Below, piece by piece: positions 5,370 through 10,658 of a stretch of DNA of 10,658 nucleotides. Within the stretch, counting starts at the first letter, position 1. Each line of letters begins with the position of its first letter. This DNA is from CAZMGG01 sp964565715 (GTDB lineage Bacteria > Planctomycetota > UBA1135 > UBA2386): the NCBI GenBank assembly GCA_964565715.1, contig CAZMGG010000174.1:1-10658 (forward strand), read 5' to 3'. The translations under genes and the position numbers were made by a program. Under the pieces are notes generated by a model. The model had not been told where the DNA came from, ran no database searches, and saw nothing but the letters and a program-made list of their open reading frames with translations.

Positions 5370-8300
5370 ATGAATCGCCCTCTCGCCCTTGCTCTCGTCG
5401 GTGCGGTCCTGCTCGGGACCCTGGCCTGGTTCCTGTTCTCCCGCGGCGACGGCGCGCCCACGCCGATGGCGCCGCCGCCGGTGGCGCCGGTGGCGGCGGA
5501 TTCGGGCCCTGTCCGCATCGACGGCGGCCCCGGCCAGGCGAGCGATGCCATTGCCCGCCGCGAGGCGGTGCCGGCGCCGGTGGCGGGTACCGAGGATCTC
5601 GACCCGGAGATCCGCGCCGCGCTGACCGGCTATCGCGGCCGCGTGGTGAACCACCTGCTGCAGCCGGTTCCCGACACCGGCGTCCGCCTCTACCGGTTCT
5701 CGCTCGACAAGGTGCTGGGCTCGGCCGACCTGATGGCCGCCGAGACGCAGGCGCCGCAGCTGCAGGCCGGCGAGACCCGGACCGGCGCCGACGGCACGTT
5801 CCTGATCGAAGGGGTGTGGCCGCGGGCGATCTTCGTGCTGCTGGCCGGGATCGGTTCCGATGCGCCGACCCATCGCATCGTGCAGAAGGTGCCCGGGCCC
5901 GGTGAGGTCGTCGACCTCGGCGACGTGGTGCTGCAGGACGGCGCGGTGGTCACCGGCATCGTGATCGACGATGACGGCGAGCCGGTCCCCGACGCGCTGG
6001 TGCGCGGCGCCGACCTGCCGGGCCAGCTGGTCGGCCTGTTCCCGCTCGAGCGCTTCGACCCGAAGGGCTTCATCCTGGTGCGCGAGAAGCAGGCGCCGTT
6101 CGAGGTGATGGCGATGCCGCCGTGGGTGGAGCAGGTGTTCGAGCAGCTGCCGTTCCCGCGCACGACCACCGACGCCGAGGGCCGTTTCCGCCTGGTGGGA
6201 TTGACCCCGGGCAGCAACCTGGTCGCCACCACCAAGCCCGGCCTGCTGGGCGACGTCCGACCCAGCGTGCTGCTGCGCGCCGGGCAGGTGAAGGACCTGG
6301 GCCGCATCCGGCTGAAGCGCGGCGAGGAACTGATCGCGGTGGTGCGCGACGAGGCGGGCAAGCCGGTGGCGGGCGCCGAGGTGATCGCCGGCCCGACGGT
6401 GTCGGTGGCGCCCATCGATCTCGCCAGCCGCGTCGGCACCACCGACGCCGAGGGCAAGGTGCGGGTGAACGGCTACCCCAACGGGCGCGTCACCGCCGCC
6501 GCGCGCCGCGGCCCGGGCCAGGCCTGGAGCCTCGCCGAGCCGCAGCCGATCCTCAACGAGGTCGTCGTGACGCTGCCGACGGTGTTCGCGCTCACGGTCA
6601 CCGTCGCCGGCCCGGACGGCAAGGCGATCCCGAAGCCCGACCTGAAGGTCTACCGCGGCAAGGACGGCGATGGCCTGCTGGAGATGGCCGCGTTCGGCTT
6701 CCATCCGGCCCTCGACGTCGCCGAGCGGACGACGAACCTCGAGGACGGCCGGATCCGCATCACCGGGCTGCCGGGCGGCCGCTACACGCTGCTGGCCACC
6801 GCCGCGGGCTTCGCGGTGAACAAGACCGGCGTCGAGCTGGCCGCCGACGCCGAGGCGCGCATCGATCTGCCCCTGCGCCGGCAGTTCACCGTGCGCGTGG
6901 TGGACGAACTCGGCAAGGGCATCCGGCTGTGCGAGGTGTTCGGCAACGGCGTCGGCGGCGGGCGGCTGGCGGATCTGCCGGTGTCCTGTGGCCGCACCGA
7001 TGCCGAGGGCCGGCTCACCGTCGACCGGTTCCACACCGACGAGGTGCGCGTCTCGGCGGTGCATCCGCGCTACGGCGCGACCCACGGCACGGCGCGGCAG
7101 GGCGCGGCCGAGACGGTGCTGCAGATGGCGACGCCGGGGGCGCTGGAGGTCTTCGTCGCCACCGCCGGCCGGCCCGCCGAGGTCGGCAAGTGGACGGTCG
7201 CCGTCATGCGTCGCGGCGGCACCCGCGGCGCCATCGAGGACATGCCGCAGGTGCTGACGCCGGACAAGGAAGGGCTGTGCCTGCTGCGCGGGCTGCAGCC
7301 CGGCTCCTACCGGATCCAGCTCGTCGACAGCGTCGATGCGCTGACCTCGCCCGGCGGCGTCTTCGCGATGATGCAGAACGCGTTCATGAGCAGCGACCTG
7401 CCACGGGAGCAGGCCGACGTCGTGTCGGGCCAGACCAGCCGCGTGACCATCGACACCACGCCGCTGGTCCCGGAAGGGCCCGTCGGCACCGTCAGCGGCA
7501 CGGTGGTGGTCGACGGCCGCCCGGCGGAGGGCTACGTCGTGCAGGGTTGGGCCCAGGGCAAGAACGACTCCTCCCGCCGGCTCGGCACCCGCGTCGAGCC
7601 GAACGGCCGCTTCTCCCTCACCAACGTGCCGGTGGGGCGCGTCAACCTGAACATCAGCGAGGCCGATTCGCTGTTCGGTGGCCGCCAGAGCGTCTGGAGC
7701 ACCACCTTCGAACTCGGCGAGGGGGAGATGCGGGAGCTGACCGTCGACCTGCGCACCACGTCGATCGAGGGCTACGTGGCCGACGTCGCCGGCGCGCCGC
7801 TGGGGCGCGCCCGCGTCAGCCTGCAGGGCCGCGTGCTCGGGCCGGACGGCAAGCCCGGCGACCACCTCTGGCGGATGGAGCAGACCGACGAGCAGGGCCG
7901 GTTCGCCTTCCGCAAGCTGCCGGAGGGCGACTTCACGCTCACCGCCGAGGCCGACGGCCAGAAGGGCACCTCGGGTGAGGTCCAGGCCCGCGCCGCCGTG
8001 CCGCAGGTCGGGATCCGCATCCAGACCACGACGACGCTGCGCGTCGCCGGCCGCTGCGACCTGTCGGTGTTCGGCGAGAAGCGGCCGGATTGGATCTACG
8101 TGAGTCTCGTCCAGGTGCGGGTGACCCAGACCGCCGAGGGCACGCGCACCGACTACGACGGGATCGGCGGCGACGGCATCGACGGCGACGGCAACTTCGA
8201 CGTGCAGGGCGTGGCGCCGGGCACCTACCGCCTGCAGCTCCACTGGCACCGGGAGCGCGGCAACGAGGGCAGCACGCTGCCGCAGGAACTGTGGCACCGC

Positions 8301-8375
8301 GACCCGGTGGTGGTGAACGCCGACATCACCGGCCTGCAGCTCGTGCCCGTGTCCCGCAAGGACGCCGGTCTCTGA
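5370..8375 (+). CDS. Large membrane-anchored protein with about nine carboxypeptidase-regulatory-like domains
   Basis: 1001 residues from ATG 5370 (MNRPLALALVGAVLLG), the first start with an anchor directly behind it; upstream in-frame codons belong to the Nudix gene and the gap. Residues 5-23 are a membrane helix without lipobox or clear cleavage site, then a Pro/Ala linker to about residue 85. The rest is a tandem array of CarboxypepD_reg/Ig-like beta-sandwiches starting near residues 86, 191, 319, 405, 506, 590, 707, 796 and 889. Each ends with a D-x-x-G-x-[FVIL] turn (for example TDAEGRFR, TDAEGKVR, TDAEGRLT, EPNGRFS, DEQGRFA, DGDGNFD) and often a PG-x-Y strand. Domains 2 and 6 carry extra Met/Phe-rich insertions, and the last domain has an Asp/Gly-rich loop (928-944). 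No catalytic domain is seen. Probable periplasmic or surface scaffold, adhesin-like or glycan-binding; function unknown. It shares architecture with the genes at 1682 and 9658. Confidence 0.88.
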   Translation: MNRPLALALVGAVLLGTLAWFLFSRGDGAPTPMAPPPVAPVAADSGPVRIDGGPGQASDAIARREAVPAPVAGTEDLDPEIRAALTGYRGRVVNHLLQPVPDTGVRLYRFSLDKVLGSADLMAAETQAPQLQAGETRTGADGTFLIEGVWPRAIFVLLAGIGSDAPTHRIVQKVPGPGEVVDLGDVVLQDGAVVTGIVIDDDGEPVPDALVRGADLPGQLVGLFPLERFDPKGFILVREKQAPFEVMAMPPWVEQVFEQLPFPRTTTDAEGRFRLVGLTPGSNLVATTKPGLLGDVRPSVLLRAGQVKDLGRIRLKRGEELIAVVRDEAGKPVAGAEVIAGPTVSVAPIDLASRVGTTDAEGKVRVNGYPNGRVTAAARRGPGQAWSLAEPQPILNEVVVTLPTVFALTVTVAGPDGKAIPKPDLKVYRGKDGDGLLEMAAFGFHPALDVAERTTNLEDGRIRITGLPGGRYTLLATAAGFAVNKTGVELAADAEARIDLPLRRQFTVRVVDELGKGIRLCEVFGNGVGGGRLADLPVSCGRTDAEGRLTVDRFHTDEVRVSAVHPRYGATHGTARQGAAETVLQMATPGALEVFVATAGRPAEVGKWTVAVMRRGGTRGAIEDMPQVLTPDKEGLCLLRGLQPGSYRIQLVDSVDALTSPGGVFAMMQNAFMSSDLPREQADVVSGQTSRVTIDTTPLVPEGPVGTVSGTVVVDGRPAEGYVVQGWAQGKNDSSRRLGTRVEPNGRFSLTNVPVGRVNLNISEADSLFGGRQSVWSTTFELGEGEMRELTVDLRTTSIEGYVADVAGAPLGRARVSLQGRVLGPDGKPGDHLWRMEQTDEQGRFAFRKLPEGDFTLTAEADGQKGTSGEVQARAAVPQVGIRIQTTTTLRVAGRCDLSVFGEKRPDWIYVSLVQVRVTQTAEGTRTDYDGIGGDGIDGDGNFDVQGVAPGTYRLQLHWHRERGNEGSTLPQELWHRDPVVVNADITGLQLVPVSRKDAGL

Positions 8376-8381
8376 TCTGCG

Positions 8382-8885
8382 TCAGCGCAGCCGGCCGGCC
8401 TGCTTCTGCCCCAGGCAGAATCGCAGGTCGCCCAGCATGCTGTGGCTGGTGCGCACCTCGACCGCCGCCAGCATGCCCTTCTTGAACGGCAGGCTCAGCC
8501 GCTCGGAACCCGTCAGCAGCAGTCCCAGCAGCGAGCCCATGTGCGGTTCGTGGCCGACCAGCGCGATCGAGCGCCGGCCGGCCAGCATCTCGGCCTGCAG
8601 CAGATCCACGGCCTGCATGGGCCGCGCGTCGGGCGTGAGGCAGTCCCAGGTGCCGATCGCGCCCTGGTGCCCGGACGCCCGGGCCAGGAGTTCGGCGGTC
8701 TGCCGCGCCCGGCGCAGGGGGCTCGCCTGGATCGCGTCGGGCCCTTCCATCAGCCGCGCGTAGACCGCGCACGCCGCCTCGAGCTTCGCCACTCCCTCGG
8801 CCGTCAGCGCCCGCTCCTCGTCGCGCCGGGCGCCGCCGACGCCGAGATCCTCGGCGTCTCCGTGCCGCATGAGGTAGACGATCAC
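8382..8885 (-). CDS. sixA: SixA-like histidine phosphatase
   Basis: 167 residues from GTG 8885-8883, overlapping the rpiA stop by four bases (GTGA); ends TGA at 8384-8382. It belongs to the histidine phosphatase (phosphoglycerate-mutase-like) superfamily, short SixA branch. The N-terminal VIVYLMRHGDAED carries the phospho-accepting H8 in RHG with R7. ASPLRRARQTAELL (54-67) holds the second phosphate-binding arginine region, LTPDARP (83-89) the SixA-type acid region, and GHEPHMGSL (from 111) the second catalytic histidine H112. In E. coli SixA dephosphorylates phosphohistidine on signalling or PTS proteins; here the substrate is only inferred and could be a small phosphomolecule. Cytoplasmic. 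The start is supported by the overlap; the frame is open much further upstream, but that part lies across rpiA. A weak GGA precedes the GTG, so translation probably depends on coupling to rpiA. Confidence 0.88.
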   Translation of the reverse strand: MIVYLMRHGDAEDLGVGGARRDEERALTAEGVAKLEAACAVYARLMEGPDAIQASPLRRARQTAELLARASGHQGAIGTWDCLTPDARPMQAVDLLQAEMLAGRRSIALVGHEPHMGSLLGLLLTGSERLSLPFKKGMLAAVEVRTSHSMLGDLRFCLGQKQAGRLR

Positions 8886-9565
8886 AGGGTCCGCGTCCGG
8901 CCGTCGGGCTGGCCGACGATGACCCGGCCCGCCAGGCCGACGAACAGGCCGTTGTCGACGACGCCGGGGATGGCGTTGAGCGCGTCGTGCAGGAACGCCG
9001 GATCCTCGATGCCCTCGCCGTAGGCGCAGTCGAGGATGAAGTTGCCGTTGTCGGTGACCACCGGGGCACCGTTGGCCTCGCGCCGGGCGATCTCGCAGCC
9101 GGTGGCCTCGATCGCGTGGCCCGCCTGCTTCCAGCCGAACTGCAGCACCTCCACCGGCAGCCGGAACTTCACCCCGAGCCGATCCACCTGCTTCAGGTTG
9201 TCGACCACGACCACCATCTCCCTGGCCGCCGCCGCCACGATCTTCTCGCGCACCAGCGCCGCGCCGCCGCCCTTGATCATGTTCTTGCGCGGATCGATCT
9301 CGTCGGCGCCGTCGATGGTGAGGTCCAGCACGTCGACCTCGTCCAGCGTGGTCAGGGGAACGCCGAGCCGGCGCGCGGCCTCGGCGGTACCGTCGCTGGT
9401 CGGCACGCCGGCCACCGTCAGGCCTTCCTCGGCGATCCGGCGGGCCAGGGCCTCCAGGGCCAGCAGGAAGGTCGAACCGCTGCCCAGGCCGATGCGCATG
9501 CCGTTCTCGACGAGGGCCGCCGCGGCGGCGGCCGCCGCCGCCTTGGCGGCGTTCTGCGTGCTCAT
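8882..9565 (-). CDS. rpiA: Ribose-5-phosphate isomerase A
   Basis: 227 residues from ATG 9565-9563, normal length for RpiA (about 220). The enzyme interconverts ribose-5-phosphate and ribulose-5-phosphate in the non-oxidative pentose phosphate pathway, in the cytoplasm. Family landmarks are in order: GLGSGST (26-32, phosphate loop), TSDGT (56-60), DGADEID (85-91, with D85 and D88), KGGGAALVREK (98-108, catalytic K98 and E107), PVEV and VVTDNGNFILD, then the NAIPGVVDNGLF and PDG end. These match E. coli D81, D84, K94 and E103 with an offset of four, so the enzyme should be active. The N-terminus has nine consecutive alanines (9-17) in the first helix. It is first in a two-gene leftward unit with the SixA-like gene. 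A TATCCT element on the minus strand ends 8 nt before the ATG and no Shine-Dalgarno sequence is seen. Confidence 0.97.
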   Translation of the reverse strand: MSTQNAAKAAAAAAAAALVENGMRIGLGSGSTFLLALEALARRIAEEGLTVAGVPTSDGTAEAARRLGVPLTTLDEVDVLDLTIDGADEIDPRKNMIKGGGAALVREKIVAAAAREMVVVVDNLKQVDRLGVKFRLPVEVLQFGWKQAGHAIEATGCEIARREANGAPVVTDNGNFILDCAYGEGIEDPAFLHDALNAIPGVVDNGLFVGLAGRVIVGQPDGRTRTL

Positions 9566-9657
9566 GGTTCCGGAGGATAGCGCCCGCTCCGCTCGCGCCC
9601 ACCCCGAACCTCCATGGCTGAACCTCGGCGCCGCTGCTCCGTGTTACCCTCCTCGCC
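9566..9657. promoter_or_regulatory. Divergent promoter region between rpiA and the right-edge gene
   Basis: This 92-bp gap holds two outward-facing -10-like hexamers very close to the start codons. TATCCT on the minus strand (9579-9574) lies 8 nt before the rpiA ATG. TACCCT on the plus strand (9645-9650) lies 7 nt before the TTG at 9658. Neither gene has a Shine-Dalgarno sequence. If these are real, both transcripts start at or within a base or two of the initiation codon. No convincing -35 hexamers are visible at 16-18 nt spacing. Confidence 0.4.
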
Positions 9658-10658
9658 TTGAGCCCATTCCCGGATCCGAATCCCGTCACCCCGAGGCCCG
9701 CGGGTCGTCCGCGCTACGTGCCCAAGCCGCAGCCCACCGGCTGGCAGCGGCTGCCCTTCACGGTCCGCTACGTCGTGCCGGCGCTGGTGATCCTGACCGC
9801 CGCCTATGGCGGCTGGCGCTGGTGGACCGGCGCCCACGTCACCGTGGTGTTCGCCGCCGAGGGCGTCACCATGCCCGACGAACTGCGGCTGACCTTCTAC
9901 CCCGACCACTACTCGTTCGCCCTGCCCTCGCCGGCGCCGGTCATCGGCACCGCCACGGTGCGTCCCGCCGAGGGCGTCACGCTCGGGGAAGACCTGGTGC
10001 CGCAGCGCGCCATCCTGCGCTACGAGGGCGCCGGCATCGGCACTGGCTACGCCCACGTCGAACTCGGCCGCATCGCCGACCCGATCTTCCTGCAACCGCC
10101 GTCCCGTCTCGCCGGCCGCGTCGTGCAGAAGAGCGGCGGCGCACCGGTCGCCGACGCGACCGTGATCGCCATGGCCGGCGGGCAGCTCGGCGTGCCGGTC
10201 GCCGAGACCCGCACCGGGCCGGGCGGCGAGTTCGAGCTGCAGGGCTTCGACGGTACGATCCACACCCTCGGCCTGCGTGTGCTGAAGAACGGCTTCGCCG
10301 TCCTCAACCAGGATCACCAGGACAGCGAGGAGGAACTGGTCCTGCGCGTCGAGCGCACCGATCCGGTGCGCGGCCAGGTCCTGCTGCCGCAAGGCGTCGA
10401 CCCGGCGCGGATCACCGTGCTGGTGCGCGGCGTCCCCGGCGCCCACGCCATGCCCGACATCGGCGGCGCCTTCACCCTGGAGACCGTGCCGAAGGGCCCC
10501 GAACCCCGCCTCCTGGTGCATGGCCTGCCGCCGGGCTTCACCCAGCCCCTGGTCCGTGCCGCCGCCGGCACCATCGACGTGGTGATCCCGGTCGTGCGGT
10601 CCGCCACCGCCCGCGGCACCGTCCTGGACGGTCTCACCAACCTGCCGCTGCACCGCGC
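9658..10658 (+). CDS. Membrane-anchored regulatory-like domain protein (3' end cut by window edge)
   Basis: The frame is open from after an in-frame TGA at 9619-9621 to the right edge, so the C-terminus is missing. No ATG precedes the anchor. TTG 9658 is chosen because of the promoter-like TACCCT 7 nt upstream; GTG 9718 is the alternative. From TTG, 333 codons are visible. A basic, Pro-rich cytoplasmic stretch (1-37) precedes a membrane helix (about 38-56, YVVPALVILTAAYGGWRWW). A beta-rich region (about 58-148) follows, then a CarboxypepD_reg-like domain from about 150 (RLAGRVVQ, PVADATVIA, turn GPGGEFELQGF), a second from about 235 with turn GGAFTLETVP, and the opening strand of a third (ATARGTVLDG) at the edge. 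It shows the same architecture as the genes at 1682 and 5370 but a longer cytoplasmic tail. Role unknown; probably periplasmic or surface-exposed. Confidence 0.75.
   Translation, partial: MSPFPDPNPVTPRPAGRPRYVPKPQPTGWQRLPFTVRYVVPALVILTAAYGGWRWWTGAHVTVVFAAEGVTMPDELRLTFYPDHYSFALPSPAPVIGTATVRPAEGVTLGEDLVPQRAILRYEGAGIGTGYAHVELGRIADPIFLQPPSRLAGRVVQKSGGAPVADATVIAMAGGQLGVPVAETRTGPGGEFELQGFDGTIHTLGLRVLKNGFAVLNQDHQDSEEELVLRVERTDPVRGQVLLPQGVDPARITVLVRGVPGAHAMPDIGGAFTLETVPKGPEPRLLVHGLPPGFTQPLVRAAAGTIDVVIPVVRSATARGTVLDGLTNLPLHR

Noticed and set aside
5100..8297. Open frame of about 1065 codons on the minus strand
   Set aside because: It is antisense to the large anchored-protein gene, with His/Arg/Gly/Ala-rich composition and no domain pattern. 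It is explained by absence of TAA/TAG/TGA in GC-rich DNA.
8387..8402. GC palindrome-like stretch near the convergent junction as a bidirectional terminator
   Set aside because: The stem is imperfect, lies within the SixA-like C-terminal codons and has no T-tract on either side.
9515..9541. Nine-alanine run near the RpiA N-terminus as a repeat or frameshift hotspot
   Set aside because: Codons mix GCG and GCC, the frame is intact, and Ala-rich first helices are ordinary in high-GC proteins.
8886..9689. Apparent N-terminal extension of the SixA-like gene across rpiA
   Set aside because: The shifted frame over rpiA is Arg/Gly-rich; the RHG motif of the phosphatase begins right after GTG 8885, as the family requires.
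9562..10653. Open frame of about 363 codons on the minus strand at the right edge
   Set aside because: Antisense to the anchored regulatory-like gene, which shows a membrane helix and domain turns on the plus strand.
1..10658. tRNA, rRNA, CRISPR, insertion sequence or phage features
   Set aside because: No cloverleaf-like segment, regular spaced repeats, transposase motifs or terminal inverted repeats were seen; nearly all bases are accounted for by the seven genes.

Overview
The window is very GC-rich, with G/C at most third codon positions. It carries seven tightly packed protein genes, two of them cut by the window edges. Three of the seven encode N-terminally anchored proteins built from strings of carboxypeptidase-regulatory-like (CarboxypepD_reg) beta-sandwich domains. 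That richness, together with a GT39-type membrane glycosyltransferase, a tartrate-resistant-acid-phosphatase-like secreted protein and a standard RpiA, fits a high-GC member of the Planctomycetota (or a related PVC or delta-like lineage). This placement is inference from protein style; no rRNA or other phylogenetic marker is present. I see no mobile element, CRISPR, tRNA or rRNA, and nothing suggesting recent transfer.

Layout. (1) 1-1558, minus strand: polytopic GT39-like glycosyltransferase, C-terminus beyond the left edge. (2) 1559-1681: divergent promoter region. (3) 1682-5287, plus strand: a three-gene run made of a four-domain anchored regulatory-like protein, a secreted purple-acid-phosphatase-like protein that has lost most of its metal ligands, and an ADP-ribose-pyrophosphatase-type Nudix hydrolase whose ATG overlaps the phosphatase stop. 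(4) 5370-8375, plus: a 1001-residue anchored protein with about nine regulatory-like domains, after an 82-bp gap with a hairpin and an AT-rich promoter candidate. (5) 8382-9565, minus: an rpiA-sixA pair joined by a 4-base GTGA overlap, converging on the large gene with only 6 bp between. (6) 9566-9657: second divergent promoter region. (7) 9658-right edge, plus: a third anchored regulatory-like protein, 3' end missing.

How the genes relate. The regulatory-like proteins and the phosphatase-like protein should act in or beyond the cytoplasmic membrane. The Nudix enzyme, RpiA and SixA-like phosphatase are cytoplasmic. RpiA belongs to the pentose phosphate pathway. No single pathway unites the locus from sequence alone.

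The points most worth a second look are: the apparent pseudoenzyme conversion of the phosphatase-like protein (five altered active-site positions); a recurring TANCCT element 7-9 nt upstream of three start codons that lack Shine-Dalgarno sequences, which suggests leaderless transcripts; and the cluster of regulatory-like domain proteins. Many long antisense or shifted reading frames, up to about 1065 codons, are by-products of GC-rich codon usage and were left out.
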